DNA of 64,000 bases from CAZUGO01 sp964619935 (GTDB lineage Bacteria; Planctomycetota; Phycisphaerae; UBA1845; CAIVHJ01): assembly GCA_964619935.1 (NCBI GenBank), contig CAZUGO010000046.1, forward strand, positions 26,241 to 90,240, read 5' to 3'. The position numbers and the translations under genes are program-made. Under the pieces are notes generated by a model. It was given only the letters and a program-made list of their open reading frames with translations, was not told the DNA's origin and ran no database searches. Of the stretch, positions 36,184 to 44,988 are shown piece by piece; position 1 is the first letter of the stretch; each line of letters begins with the position of its first letter.

Positions 36184-36534
36184 ATGGCGGATACCTTGAG
36201 CACACGACAATGGCGGGCCCTGTACCGATTTGCCCGGCTCTCGCCGCGCAAGGCGCGGCTGGTCATCGACATGATTCGCGGGCGGCGGTGCAGCGAGGCC
36301 CTGGATATTCTGCGGCTCAGTCCCACGCGTCCGGCGCACGAAATCGCCAAGACCCTGCGCTCGGCGATGGCCAACGCGGACGAAATGGAGGCCGACATGG
36401 GCCGGCTGTTCGTCAAGGAGGCCCGCGTGGACATGGGACCGACCTTTATCCGCTGGCGGCCGAAAGATCGCGGGCGGGCCCATCCCATTCTGAAGAAGAC
36501 CAGTCACCTGCGGATCGTGGTGGCAGAACAGTAA
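36184..36534 (+). CDS. rplV: 50S ribosomal protein L22
   Basis: 116 residues. 'ARLSPRKARLVIDMIRGRRC', 'LDILRLSPTRPAHEIAKTLR' and the C-terminal hairpin 'MGPTFIRWRPKDRGRAHPIL' that reaches into the tunnel. The GRAHPI end is intact, relevant to macrolide binding. 30-bp gap after rpsS. Confidence 0.96.
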   Translation: MADTLSTRQWRALYRFARLSPRKARLVIDMIRGRRCSEALDILRLSPTRPAHEIAKTLRSAMANADEMEADMGRLFVKEARVDMGPTFIRWRPKDRGRAHPILKKTSHLRIVVAEQ

Positions 36535-36555
36535 GCCAGGCGGGAGTGTGAACAC

Positions 36556-37260
36556 GTGGGCCAAAAGGTCAATCCCATTGGATTTCGAACGGGCATCACC
36601 GAGGAGTGGAAGTCGCGGTGGTACGCGCCCAAGGCGTCCTACGGCGAGTTCCTGGTCGAAGATCAGAAGATCCGCCGCTACGTGGACATGCGCCTGAACC
36701 AGCAACCGCCGTACGCGGCCGTGGCCAAGACCCAGATTGAGCGGACCCGCGACGCGGTGAAGGTCATCCTGCACACCGCCCGGCCCGGATTGGTCATCGG
36801 ACCCAAGGGCGCTGAGGTCGACAAGCTCAAGGACGCCTTGGAAGAGTTGATCGACCGCAAGGTGACCGTCAACATCGTGGAGATCAAGGAACCGGTGCTG
36901 AACGCCCAACTGGTGGCCGCCGGCGTCGCGGAACAGCTGAAGAAACGCTCTGCGTTCCGCCGGACCATGAAGCAGCACATGGAGCAGACCATGTCCGCCG
37001 GCGCCAAGGGCATCAAGATCCAGTGCAGCGGGCGACTCGGCGGGCGGGAGATGGCCAGCAGCGAGACCCAACACCTGGGCTCGTTGCCGGTGCAGACCCT
37101 CCAGGCCCACGTCGACTACGGGTTCGCCGTGTGTCGGACGTCCTATGGGGCCATCGGCATCAAGGTCTGGATCTACCTGGGACGCTACGGCGAGGAGATC
37201 GACATGCAAGGCGGCGACGGCGATCCGAATCGCAGACCCTCTCGCCGCGGCAAGCTGTAG
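36556..37260 (+). CDS. rpsC: 30S ribosomal protein S3
   Basis: 234 residues. 'GQKVNPIGFRTGITEEWKSR' at the start, a KH domain with 'PGLVIGPKGAEVDKLKDALE', and the C-terminal domain 'GIKIQCSGRLGGREMASSE' and 'YGFAVCRTSYGAIGIKVWIY'. It uses a GTG start at 36556. It lines the mRNA entry channel with helicase activity. Confidence 0.97.
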   Translation: MGQKVNPIGFRTGITEEWKSRWYAPKASYGEFLVEDQKIRRYVDMRLNQQPPYAAVAKTQIERTRDAVKVILHTARPGLVIGPKGAEVDKLKDALEELIDRKVTVNIVEIKEPVLNAQLVAAGVAEQLKKRSAFRRTMKQHMEQTMSAGAKGIKIQCSGRLGGREMASSETQHLGSLPVQTLQAHVDYGFAVCRTSYGAIGIKVWIYLGRYGEEIDMQGGDGDPNRRPSRRGKL

Positions 37261-37275
37261 AGTGGAGTACCCCTG

Positions 37276-37695
37276 ATGGCGATGATGCCGAAGAGAGTCA
37301 AGTTCCGAAAATCCCAGCGTGGCAAGGTTCGCGGCAAGGCCCAGCGCAGCAACACTGTGACCTTCGGCGACTTCGGGCTGCAAGTGCTGGGCAACGGTTG
37401 GATCAACGGCCGCCAGATCGAAGCCGGCCGGGTCGCGGCGACCCATTTTCTGCACCGCGAAGGCCGGGTCTACGTGCGGCTGTTTCCGCACAAGCCGGTG
37501 TCAGCCAAGCCCGTCGAGGTGCGCATGGGCAAGGGCAAGGGCGAACCGGACCAGTGGGTGGCCTGCGTTCGCGAAGGGCAGGTGCTGTACGAGATCGGTG
37601 GTGTGGAGCAGGACGTGGCCCGTGAGGCCTTGACCCGGGTGGCCCACAAGATGCCCATCCGCTGCCGCTTTGTCGGCCGGCGCACCTGGCGGTAG
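37276..37695 (+). CDS. rplP: 50S ribosomal protein L16
   Basis: 139 residues. 'MMPKRVKFRKSQRGKVRGKA', 'VTFGDFGLQVL', 'VRLFPHKPVSAKPVEVRMGK', 'KGEPDQWVACVREGQVLYEI'. The E. coli site Arg81 (hydroxylated by RoxA in that species) lies in an 'R.GKGKG' context that is preserved. L16 positions tRNA at the A and P sites. Confidence 0.96.
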   Translation: MAMMPKRVKFRKSQRGKVRGKAQRSNTVTFGDFGLQVLGNGWINGRQIEAGRVAATHFLHREGRVYVRLFPHKPVSAKPVEVRMGKGKGEPDQWVACVREGQVLYEIGGVEQDVAREALTRVAHKMPIRCRFVGRRTWR

Positions 37696-37710
37696 ATTCG
37701 GGAGACAGTC

Positions 37711-37971
37711 GTGAAGGTTGCGGAAATTCGAGAACTGAAGAGCGACGAGCTGCACAACGAGCTCGATCGGATGCGGCGGCACCTCTTCGACCTGCGCTCG
37801 CAGGCGGTGACCGAAAAGCTGGAAGATCCCACGCAGCTCACCAAAGCCAAGCGGGACATTGCCCGGGTGCTGACGGTCATGCGCGAGCGGGGCGAGACCG
37901 GTATCGAGGAACGACAGTTTCATCTGGAGAGCAAGGCCAGCCGTCAGCCCCAGCCCGGGCCGGCGCGCTAG
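37711..37971 (+). CDS. rpmC: 50S ribosomal protein L29
   Basis: 86 residues, about 20 longer than E. coli L29 because of a C-terminal polar tail. The two-helix core 'KVAEIRELKSDELHNELDRM' and 'QLTKAKRDIARVLTVMRERG' is clear. GTG start at 37711. It lies near the tunnel exit next to L23. Confidence 0.93.
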   Translation: MKVAEIRELKSDELHNELDRMRRHLFDLRSQAVTEKLEDPTQLTKAKRDIARVLTVMRERGETGIEERQFHLESKASRQPQPGPAR

Positions 37972-37986
37972 TCGCGCGAGACGCTT

Positions 37987-38280
37987 ATGAGCGAACAGCC
38001 TGCACAGCAAGCCGCCGGGTCCCGTCGGGTCCGTCCCATTCGGACCGGCGTGGTGTCTTCGGACAAGGCGAACAAGAGCATCACGGTGACCCTGGAATAC
38101 AAGGTGCGCCATCCCAAGTATGGAAAGTACATCAAGCGGCGCACCAAGCTGTACGCCCACGACGAGGGCAACCTGGCCAAGATCGGCGACCGTGTGGAAA
38201 TCATGGAGTGCCGTCCGGTCTCCAAGAGCAAACATTGGCGGCTCGTTCGCGTCCTTCAGTCGGGCGACAGCGGAAAGTAG
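37987..38280 (+). CDS. rpsQ: 30S ribosomal protein S17
   Basis: 97 residues. OB-fold core 'RTGVVSSDKANKSITVTLEY', 'HPKYGKYIKRRTKLYAHDEG', 'GDRVEIMECRPVSKSKHWRL'. An N-terminal ~18-residue Gln/Ala-rich extension is added to the standard core. It binds 16S rRNA and stabilises the body. Confidence 0.96.
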   Translation: MSEQPAQQAAGSRRVRPIRTGVVSSDKANKSITVTLEYKVRHPKYGKYIKRRTKLYAHDEGNLAKIGDRVEIMECRPVSKSKHWRLVRVLQSGDSGK

Positions 38281-38292
38281 CAGGACCGAATC

Positions 38293-38709
38293 ATGATCCG
38301 ATTGCAATCAGTCGTTGACGTTGCGGACAACACCGGTGCCAAGCAGGTGATGGTCTTTCGGGTGCTCAAGGGCTCGACGGCCCGCCGCGGCAAGCCGCGG
38401 CTGCAGTGGGCCGGCATCGGAGACGTGGTGGTGGGCACGGTCAAGAAGGCCCTGCCGACCTCCGATTTCGCCAAGGCCCGCAACCGGCCGGAGAAGAAAA
38501 AGGCCCGCATCGTCAAGGGCGTGGTGGTGCGTGCCAAGCAGCGCACCCGCCGAGGCGACGGCAGCTACGTGCGGTTCGACCGCAACGCCATTGTGCTGCT
38601 CAACGACAACAATGAACCCCGCGGCACGCGGATCTTCGGAGCGGTGGCCCGCGAGCTGCGCGAGGCCGGGTACATGAAGATTATCTCGCTGGCCGAAGAG
38701 GTCGTATAG
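38293..38709 (+). CDS. rplN: 50S ribosomal protein L14 with a small internal insertion
   Basis: 138 residues against the usual ~122. 'MIRLQSVVDVADNTGAKQVM' and 'VVRAKQRTRRGDGSYVRFDR' are standard. The extra residues fall between 'GTVKKALPTSDF' and 'KKKARIVKGVV' (about residues 52-72) as a charged loop. L14 forms inter-subunit bridges and contacts RsfS. Confidence 0.96.
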   Translation: MIRLQSVVDVADNTGAKQVMVFRVLKGSTARRGKPRLQWAGIGDVVVGTVKKALPTSDFAKARNRPEKKKARIVKGVVVRAKQRTRRGDGSYVRFDRNAIVLLNDNNEPRGTRIFGAVARELREAGYMKIISLAEEVV

Positions 38710-38717
38710 GGATTGCC

Positions 38718-39074
38718 ATGGCACTGCACATTAAGAAAGACGACATCGTCGAGGTCATCAGCGGCTCCCGCAAGGGGCTCCGTGGCAAGGTGCTGCGGGT
38801 GCTGCCAAGTCGGTCGCTGGTGATCGTCGAAGGGGTCAACATGGTCAAGCGGCACGTGCGGCCCTCGCGGCGGAACCCGCAGGGCGGCCGGATGGAAAAG
38901 GAAGCGCCGATCCATATTTCCAACGTGCTGCCGGTGGATCCCCGAATCGATGGCAGCAGCCGGGTGCACTTCGAAGTGCAAACCGACGCCCGCGGTCAGG
39001 TCACCGCCAAGCGCCGTTTGACCCAGGGCAACACCGTTTTGGGAGAACTGACCCGCGTGCGAGGGCGGAATTGA
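38718..39074 (+). CDS. rplX: 50S ribosomal protein L24
   Basis: 118 residues. The KOW motif 'KDDIVEVISGSRKGLRGKVL' and 'SLVIVEGVNMVKRHVRPSRR' are typical. The C-terminus 'SSRVHFEVQTDARGQVTAKR' extends past the E. coli end. An early assembly protein. The stop is two bases ahead of the rplE start codon. Confidence 0.95.
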   Translation: MALHIKKDDIVEVISGSRKGLRGKVLRVLPSRSLVIVEGVNMVKRHVRPSRRNPQGGRMEKEAPIHISNVLPVDPRIDGSSRVHFEVQTDARGQVTAKRRLTQGNTVLGELTRVRGRN

Positions 39075-39076
39075 CC

Positions 39077-39616
39077 ATGGCGCGACTCCGGGAACAATTC
39101 AAGGCAGCCGTATTGCCGCAGCTCCGCGAGGAGCTGGGCATGGCCAATCTCATGGCGGTGCCGCGGCTGGAAAAGATCGTGTTGTCGATGGGGGTGGGCA
39201 AGGCCATCGAGGACAAGAAGCGCATCGAGGCCGCCAAGAAGGACCTGACTTTGATCTCCGGCCAGGAGCCGGTGATCTGCCTGGCCAAGACCAGCGTGTC
39301 CAACTTCAAGCTGCGCCAAGGAGCGGCCATCGGCTGCAAGGTGACCCTGCGCGGGGATCGGATGTACGAGTTTCTGGATCGCCTGATCAGTGTGGTCATC
39401 CCCCGCATCCGCGACTTTCGCGGGCTGAATCCGCAGGCCTTCGACGGCCGCGGAAACTACTCGATGGGCCTCACCGAGCAGACCGTGTTTCCGGAGATCG
39501 ACATTGACAGAGTCCTGTTTCCGCAGGGGCTCAACGTCACCGTGGTGACCACTGCGGGCAATGATTCGGCAGGCAAGGCCTTGCTGCGGCACTTGGGGAT
39601 GCCCTTCCGCAATTGA
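39077..39616 (+). CDS. rplE: 50S ribosomal protein L5
   Basis: 179 residues from the ATG at 39077. 'MANLMAVPRLEKIVLSMGVG', 'LAKTSVSNFKLRQGAAIGCK' and 'NYSMGLTEQTVFPEIDIDRV' are the family core. It binds 5S rRNA and contacts P-site tRNA. Confidence 0.97.
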   Translation: MARLREQFKAAVLPQLREELGMANLMAVPRLEKIVLSMGVGKAIEDKKRIEAAKKDLTLISGQEPVICLAKTSVSNFKLRQGAAIGCKVTLRGDRMYEFLDRLISVVIPRIRDFRGLNPQAFDGRGNYSMGLTEQTVFPEIDIDRVLFPQGLNVTVVTTAGNDSAGKALLRHLGMPFRN

Positions 39617-39639
39617 GTTTCTTGGAGTGAACAGCGCCC

Positions 39640-39825
39640 ATGGCAACTACAGCGTGGATTTACAAAGCCAAACAGCCGCCCAAATTCGCCTCCCGCACGG
39701 TCCGGCGATGTCAACTGTGCGGGCGCTCGCGGGCGGTTTATCGCAAGTTCCGCATCTGTCGCATCTGCTTCCGGACCCTGGCCAACGAAGGCAAGATCCC
39801 GGGCGTGCGCAAGGCCAGTTGGTAA
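39640..39825 (+). CDS. rpsN: 30S ribosomal protein S14, zinc-binding short form
   Basis: 61 residues. The zinc ribbon has CXXC pairs in 'RRCQLCGRSRAVYRKFRICR' and 'CRICFRTLANEGKIPGVRKA', the four-cysteine (C+) type also called S14 type Z. The last tryptophan ends the chain. The zinc dependence matches the zinc-type S4 and L36 in the same cluster. Confidence 0.97.
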   Translation: MATTAWIYKAKQPPKFASRTVRRCQLCGRSRAVYRKFRICRICFRTLANEGKIPGVRKASW

Positions 39826-39851
39826 CGCAAACGAACGGATAAGGGTAAACC

Positions 39852-40247
39852 ATGTGGTCTGATCCCATCGCCGACATGCTGACACGAATTCGCAACGCCA
39901 ACCGGGTGCGCAAGCCCCAGGTGACCATTCCGTGCTCGAAGCTCAAGTCCGGAATCGCCCGGGTGCTCAAGGACGAAGGGTTCATCAACGGCTTCTCGGT
40001 CATCGAGGACACCCGCCAGAACCTGTTGCGAATCGATCTGAAGTACGGGCCGAGAGGTGAGGACGTCATCCACCGTCTGGACCGGGCCTCCAGCCCCGGA
40101 CGGCGGATTTATCGTAAGGCGGATGCCTTGCCCAGCGTGCTGAACGGTCTGGGCATTGCGATCATCTCGACCTCCCAGGGCGTGCTGAGCGATCGGGAGT
40201 GTCGCGAGCGCAAGATCGGCGGCGAACTGCTGTGTACGGCCTACTAG
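39852..40247 (+). CDS. rpsH: 30S ribosomal protein S8
   Basis: 131 residues. 'WSDPIADMLTRIRNANRVRK', 'SKLKSGIARVLKDEGFINGF', 'STSQGVLSDRECRERKIGGE' and the final 'LLCTAY'. In E. coli S8 represses the spc operon by binding its mRNA near rplE; whether this holds here is not visible. Twenty-six bases after rpsN. Confidence 0.97.
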   Translation: MWSDPIADMLTRIRNANRVRKPQVTIPCSKLKSGIARVLKDEGFINGFSVIEDTRQNLLRIDLKYGPRGEDVIHRLDRASSPGRRIYRKADALPSVLNGLGIAIISTSQGVLSDRECRERKIGGELLCTAY

Positions 40248-40266
40248 TCCAGCGAGGCGTGAAGCG

Positions 40267-40857
40267 ATGTCACGGATAGGAAAAAAACCGGTCAGTGTCC
40301 CTGCGGGGGTCCGCGTCGAGGTCAAGGGGCGGACGGTCTCGGTGAGCGGCGGCAAGGGCCAGCTCAGTTGGGCCCATCCGCTCGGCGTGACCGTCGAGAG
40401 CGCGGACGGCAGCGTCACGGTGCGGCCGCAGCGCGACGACCGCCGAACCCGGGCCCTGCACGGGCTGACCCGCTCGCTGATTGCCAACATGGTCCAGGGC
40501 GTGTCCCAGGGCTACCAGAAGCGGTTGTTGATCTTTGGAACCGGCTACGGCTGCAATGTGAACGGGAACATCCTGGAACTCAACCTGGGGTACATGGGCC
40601 GCAGCGTGAACAAGGGGCCGCAGTTTCGCCTGCCGATTCCGCCGGGGCTGGAGGTGCGGGTGGAGACCCCGGCCGCCCGCGGCGAGACCGAGCCGGCCAA
40701 GCTGGTGGTCCAGGGCTACGACAAGCAGCAGGTCGGCCAGTTTGCCGCGGAGATCCGGGCCCTGCGCAAGCCGGAGCCCTACAAGGGCAAGGGCGTGCGC
40801 TACGACAATGAACAGGTTCGCCGCAAGCAGGGCAAGGCTCTGACTTCGGGCGGCTAG
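40267..40857 (+). CDS. rplF: 50S ribosomal protein L6
   Basis: 196 residues. 'MSRIGKKPVSVPAGVRVEVK', 'RTRALHGLTRSLIANMVQGV' and the C-terminal 'KPEPYKGKGVRYDNEQVRRK'. A short extra loop ('AARGETEPAK') and a brief tail lengthen it. It lies near the GTPase-associated centre. Confidence 0.97.
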   Translation: MSRIGKKPVSVPAGVRVEVKGRTVSVSGGKGQLSWAHPLGVTVESADGSVTVRPQRDDRRTRALHGLTRSLIANMVQGVSQGYQKRLLIFGTGYGCNVNGNILELNLGYMGRSVNKGPQFRLPIPPGLEVRVETPAARGETEPAKLVVQGYDKQQVGQFAAEIRALRKPEPYKGKGVRYDNEQVRRKQGKALTSGG

Positions 40858-40870
40858 TGATGGTGTCCTT

Positions 40871-41239
40871 ATGAAAGCGTCTATCCTTCGAAGCAGCCGC
40901 CGCCTTCGCCGGCGCCGGCAGATCCGGAAACGTGTGCTGGGAACCCCCGAGCGCCCACGCCTGGCGGTGTTCCGCAGCCACAAGAACATTTCCGCCCAGG
41001 TGATCGACGATCTGGCGGGCCGCACCTTGTGCCACGCCAGCACCCGCGACAAAGACCTGCGCGGCGAGCTGGCCTACGGCGGCAACTGCACGGCGGCGGC
41101 CCGCATCGGGCGGGTCATCGCGCAGCGGGCCCAGGATCAGGGCATTCGGGCGGTGGTGTTCGATCGCAGTGGTTTTTTGTTCCACGGCCGCGTCAAGGCC
41201 CTGGCCGATGCCGCCCGTGAGGGCGGATTGAATTTTTAG
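40871..41239 (+). CDS. rplR: 50S ribosomal protein L18
   Basis: 122 residues. Arg-rich start 'SSRRLRRRRQIRKRVLGTPE', 'RPRLAVFRSHKNISAQVIDD' and 'VVFDRSGFLFHGRVKALADA'. It carries 5S rRNA into the ribosome together with L5. Confidence 0.96.
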   Translation: MKASILRSSRRLRRRRQIRKRVLGTPERPRLAVFRSHKNISAQVIDDLAGRTLCHASTRDKDLRGELAYGGNCTAAARIGRVIAQRAQDQGIRAVVFDRSGFLFHGRVKALADAAREGGLNF

Positions 41240-41257
41240 CACCGAGGTGAGCGCTCC

Positions 41258-41779
41258 ATGAGCAGAGAACCCCAACGCCGAGATGCCAAGCGCGGTGGCG
41301 ATAGCGACAGCGGCGGTTTTGAGGACACCGTGGTCCGGATCTACCGCTGTGCCACGGTGGTCAAGGGCGGCCAGCGCTTTAGCTTTGCAGCCCTGGTGGT
41401 GGTCGGCGATCGCAAGGGCCAGGTCGGGATCGGCTACGGTAAGGCCAACGAGGTGCCCTCCGCGGTGGAGAAGGCCATCAAGAGCGCCCATCGGAACGTC
41501 GTGCGGATCAAGCTCACCGGCAGCACCATCCCGCATGTGGTCAAAGGCCGCTTCGGGGCCAGCAGTGTGGTCCTGGTACCGGCCAGCCCCGGAACCGGTG
41601 TCATCGCCGGCTCCAGTGCGCGGGCGGTGCTGGAGTTGGCCGGGGTTCACGACGTCCTGACCAAGAGCTACGGCTCGACCAGCCCCAAGAACCTGGTGCG
41701 GGCCACCTTTGAAGGGCTAAAATCGATGATCGACGCCCGCGATGTCGAGGCCCTGCGGGGCATGAAGCGGACGGCATAA
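41258..41779 (+). CDS. rpsE: 30S ribosomal protein S5
   Basis: 173 residues. 'VVRIYRCATVVKGGQRFSFA', 'VVVGDRKGQVGIGYGKANEV', 'TIPHVVKGRFGASSVVLVPA' and 'NLVRATFEGLKSM'. It affects decoding fidelity and helicase activity at mRNA entry. The next gene is rplO after 12 bp; the usual rpmD (L30) is missing from between them. Confidence 0.97.
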   Translation: MSREPQRRDAKRGGDSDSGGFEDTVVRIYRCATVVKGGQRFSFAALVVVGDRKGQVGIGYGKANEVPSAVEKAIKSAHRNVVRIKLTGSTIPHVVKGRFGASSVVLVPASPGTGVIAGSSARAVLELAGVHDVLTKSYGSTSPKNLVRATFEGLKSMIDARDVEALRGMKRTA

Positions 41780-41791
41780 GCGAGAGCCAAC

Positions 41792-42250
41792 ATGCAGATT
41801 GCAGAAATCACACAACAGGCCGGTGCCGACAAGAAGCGCAAGCGGGTCGGGCGCGGGCGTGGTTCCGGGCACGGCAAGACCTGCGGCCGGGGCCACAAGG
41901 GCTCCGGCCAGCGCAGCGGCGGTGCCATTCGACCGCTGACCGAGGGCGGCCAGATGCCGCTGTTCCGCCGGATTCCCAAGCGCGGATTCTCCAATTGCCG
42001 GTTCCGCAGCGCGTATCACGTGGTCAACGTCGGCGACCTGGACGACGTCTTTGAAAGCGGCGCCGAGGTTACCAAGCTGGCCATGGTCCAGGCGGGGCTG
42101 ATCCGCAACGACCGCGTGTCGGTGAAGGTTCTGGGGGACGGCAACATCACCAAGAGAATGAGCGTCCAGGCGGACAAGTTCAGCAAGTCCGCCGTGCAGA
42201 AAATCACGGCGGCCGGCGGTTCAGCCAAGGAACACGTCGTCAAAGTCTAG
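41792..42250 (+). CDS. rplO: 50S ribosomal protein L15
   Basis: 152 residues. The Gly/Arg-rich N-terminus 'KRKRVGRGRGSGHGKTCGRG' followed by 'HKGSGQRSGG' and 'GGQMPLFRRIPKRGFSNCRF' is diagnostic. Late assembly protein. It sits 12 bp before secY, the standard rplO-secY junction. Confidence 0.96.
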   Translation: MQIAEITQQAGADKKRKRVGRGRGSGHGKTCGRGHKGSGQRSGGAIRPLTEGGQMPLFRRIPKRGFSNCRFRSAYHVVNVGDLDDVFESGAEVTKLAMVQAGLIRNDRVSVKVLGDGNITKRMSVQADKFSKSAVQKITAAGGSAKEHVVKV

Positions 42251-42262
42251 GAGCCCGACCCC

Positions 42263-43630
42263 TTGTTCAGCACATTCCTAAACATCTTCAAAGTGCCGGA
42301 GCTCCGCAAGAAGGTACTGTTCTCACTGCTGATGCTGGCCATTTACCGCGTCGGCTTCTCGGTACCGCTGCCCGGGATCTACCAGGATGCCATGAGCCGT
42401 GGGGCCGGACAGACCGGCGGCGGCGGCCTGAACGAGGCCTTCGAATACTTCGCCATCTTCACCGGCGGCAACCTGCAGCAGAGCACCATCTTCGGCCTGG
42501 GCATCATGCCGTACATTTCGGCGTCGATCATCTTCCAGTTGCTGGCCACGGTGGTGCCGGCACTGGAGAAGCTCCGCCGCGAAGGCGCCAGCGGCCAGAA
42601 GAAGATCCAGGAGTACACCCGCTACGCCACCGTGGCGATCTGCATCATCCAGGCGGTGATCTGGATTCAATACATTCAGGCCCAGAAGTTCGTGTACCCC
42701 GAGTATCAAGGCACCTTGGTGTTCTCGCTGATGAGCGTCTCCGTGCTGGTCTGCGGCACCATGTTCCTGATGTGGCTGGGCGAGCAGATCGACGAGTACG
42801 GCTTGGGCAACGGCATCAGCCTGATCATCATGGCCGGCATTCTGTCGCGCATGCCGATGGCGGCGATCACCGTGGCCCGCAACGCCTCCTTCAAGATGGG
42901 TGGGGACGCCACCGCCAGTACCTATGGGCCGGGCAAGCTGCTGTTCTTGGTGCTGGCCTTCGTGGGGGTCGTTGCCGGTTCGATCCTCATCACCCAGGCC
43001 CAGCGGCGGATCCCCATTCAGCAGGCCAAACAGATGCGCGGCCGGCGGGTGTACGGTGGCCAGCGGCAGTACCTGCCCCTGCGGGTGAATCACGGCGGGG
43101 TGATGCCGATCATTTTCGCCAGTTCGCTGCTGATCTTCCCGAGCATCATTTTCGACTGGCTGCTGAGCATCTGGCCGGGGGTCGGCTTCTTCTCGGCCGC
43201 CAGCAACGCCTTTCGTTCGGGCGGGTACATTTACGTGGTCAGCTACGTGCTGCTGGTCTACGTGTTTGCATACTTCTGGACGACCGTGCAGTTTCAGCCC
43301 AAGGAAATGGCCAACCAGTTGCGCGATCACGGCAGCTTCATCCCGGGGTTGCGTCCGGGGAAGCGCACCGCCGACTACCTGGAGAAAGTCATGGGCCGGA
43401 TCACCTATGTCGGCGCCGGATTCCTGGCCCTGATCGCGGTGATTCCTTCGGTGGTGGCCAACTGGTTGAATGTCGACTTCCTGGTGACGCAGTACCTCGG
43501 CGGAACCGGGCTGCTGATCGTGGTCAGTGTGGCTTTGGACGCCATCCAGCGGATTGAGGCCAGTTTGATCATGCGGAACTACCAGGGCTTCCTTGGTGGG
43601 GAAGGGACCATTAAGGGCGCTCGGGTCTGA
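42263..43630 (+). CDS. secY: Protein translocase subunit SecY
   Basis: 455 residues with ten TM helices, the channel of the Sec translocon. It starts from a TTG at 42263 (TAGGAG upstream). 'MLAIYRVGFSVPLPGI', the plug region, 'FGLGIMPYISASIIFQLL', 'RYATVAICIIQAV', 'DEYGLGNGISLIIMAGIL', 'VNHGGVMPIIFASSLLIFPS', 'KEMANQLRDHGSFIPGLRPG' and 'TYVGAGFLALIAVIP' are all canonical. It works with SecE/SecG, and with the SecDF encoded at 55388 in the same window. Confidence 0.97.
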   Translation: MFSTFLNIFKVPELRKKVLFSLLMLAIYRVGFSVPLPGIYQDAMSRGAGQTGGGGLNEAFEYFAIFTGGNLQQSTIFGLGIMPYISASIIFQLLATVVPALEKLRREGASGQKKIQEYTRYATVAICIIQAVIWIQYIQAQKFVYPEYQGTLVFSLMSVSVLVCGTMFLMWLGEQIDEYGLGNGISLIIMAGILSRMPMAAITVARNASFKMGGDATASTYGPGKLLFLVLAFVGVVAGSILITQAQRRIPIQQAKQMRGRRVYGGQRQYLPLRVNHGGVMPIIFASSLLIFPSIIFDWLLSIWPGVGFFSAASNAFRSGGYIYVVSYVLLVYVFAYFWTTVQFQPKEMANQLRDHGSFIPGLRPGKRTADYLEKVMGRITYVGAGFLALIAVIPSVVANWLNVDFLVTQYLGGTGLLIVVSVALDAIQRIEASLIMRNYQGFLGGEGTIKGARV

Positions 43631-43655
43631 CGGCCGGAGTTCAAGGGCACACGGC

Positions 43656-44450
43656 GTGCTAGTCAAACGCGGTATCATCTTGAAGAGTGCCCGGGAGATC
43701 GAATTGATGCGCGAGGCCGGCCGGGTGGTACACGAGGTGCTCACCCGGGTGTCCGAGATGGCCGAGCCCGGCGTCACCAGCAGCGCCCTGAACACCGAGG
43801 CGGAGCGGTTGATCGCGGCCCGCGGCGGCGAGGCCCTGTTCAAGGGCGTCAAGGCCCCCAAGGCCCGCTACCCATTTCCGGCGGCGCTGTGTACCAGCAC
43901 CAACGAGGAAGTGGTGCACGGGATTCCGAATGCCCGGCCGCTGCGCGGCGGCGACATCATCAGCGTGGACTGCGGCGTGCGGTTGCGGGGCTACTGCGGC
44001 GACGCGGCGCTGACCCTCGCGATCGGGAGCGTTGCCCCGAAGGTGCAGCGGCTGCTGGATGTCACCCGCGAGATGCTGGAGCTGGCCGTCGCCGCCATGC
44101 GTCCCGGCGCCCGTTGGAGCGCCGTGGCCAAGAAGATGCAGCAGCACGCCGAGGACCACGGCTTCTCGGTGGTCCGCGAGTTCGTGGGCCACGGCATCGG
44201 CCAGGAAATGCACGAGGATCCCAAGGTGCCGAACTACTACGACCGGCACCAGGCCAAGCAGGACTTCGAACTGCGGCCGGGCATGGTCCTGGCGGTGGAG
44301 CCGATGGTCAACATGGGTTCGTGCGAGGTGGATTACAAGGACCAGGACTACTGGGTGGTGGCCACCCGGGACGGCGAGTGGGCCGCGCACTATGAGCACA
44401 CCATCGCGGTTACCGAACAGGGCTGCGACGTGCTCACCGACGGACGGTAG
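43656..44450 (+). CDS. map: Methionine aminopeptidase, type I
   Basis: 264 residues from the GTG at 43656. It removes the N-terminal Met from nascent chains. The dinuclear metal ligands are present in 'IISVDCGVRLRGYCGDAALT' (two Asp), 'REFVGHGIGQEMHEDP' (His), 'MVLAVEPMVN' (Glu) and 'AAHYEHTIAVT' (Glu). It occupies the classical place after secY, but adk and infA are not beside it. Confidence 0.96.
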   Translation: MLVKRGIILKSAREIELMREAGRVVHEVLTRVSEMAEPGVTSSALNTEAERLIAARGGEALFKGVKAPKARYPFPAALCTSTNEEVVHGIPNARPLRGGDIISVDCGVRLRGYCGDAALTLAIGSVAPKVQRLLDVTREMLELAVAAMRPGARWSAVAKKMQQHAEDHGFSVVREFVGHGIGQEMHEDPKVPNYYDRHQAKQDFELRPGMVLAVEPMVNMGSCEVDYKDQDYWVVATRDGEWAAHYEHTIAVTEQGCDVLTDGR

Positions 44451-44464
44451 CGAGGAGGCAGGCC

Positions 44465-44578
44465 ATGAAGGTCAGAAGCAGCGTGAGACGGATTTGCGGT
44501 AACTGCAAGATCATTCGACGCAAGGGAATCGTCCGGGTGATCTGCACCAACCCGCGGCACAAGCAGAAACAGGGTTAG
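44465..44578 (+). CDS. rpmJ: 50S ribosomal protein L36
   Basis: 37 residues, MKVRSSVRRICGNCKIIRRK followed by GIVRVICTNPRHKQKQG. The zinc site Cys-X2-Cys-X12-Cys-X4-His is intact. A GAGGAGG ribosome binding site precedes the ATG. It lies between map and rpsM, the usual order. Confidence 0.97.
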   Translation: MKVRSSVRRICGNCKIIRRKGIVRVICTNPRHKQKQG

Positions 44579-44598
44579 CACCCAGAGGAACTTGACTC

Positions 44599-44988
44599 AT
44601 GCCCCGTATTGCCGGTGTTGACATTCCAGGCGACAAGCGCGTGCTGATTTCGCTGCGCTATATTTACGGCATCGGCCCGCACATCAGCAAGATGATCCTG
44701 AAGGAAGCGGGGATCGATGAGAACATGCGGGCCAAGGATCTCTCGGAGGCCGAGGTCACCACCATCGCCGGCGTGATCGACCGCGAGTACGTCGTCGAAG
44801 GGCAGCTGCGCCGCCAGGTGCAGCAGCACATCGCCCGGCTGCGCGACATCGGCTGCTACCGGGGCATACGGCACCGCCGGGGTCTGCCGGTCCGCGGCCA
44901 GCGCACCCGGACCAATGCCCGCACCCGCAAGGGCCCCAAGAAAACCGTCGCCGGGAAGAAGGGCGTGAAGGAGATGCACCGTGGCTAG
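44599..44988 (+). CDS. rpsM: 30S ribosomal protein S13
   Basis: 129 residues. 'RIAGVDIPGDKRVLISLRYI', 'YGIGPHISKMILKEAGI', 'RLRDIGCYRGIRHRRGLPVR' and 'GQRTRTNARTRKGPKKTVAG'. It contacts P-site tRNA and bridges to the 50S. The last eight bases overlap the rpsK start, suggesting coupled translation. Confidence 0.97.
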   Translation: MPRIAGVDIPGDKRVLISLRYIYGIGPHISKMILKEAGIDENMRAKDLSEAEVTTIAGVIDREYVVEGQLRRQVQQHIARLRDIGCYRGIRHRRGLPVRGQRTRTNARTRKGPKKTVAGKKGVKEMHRG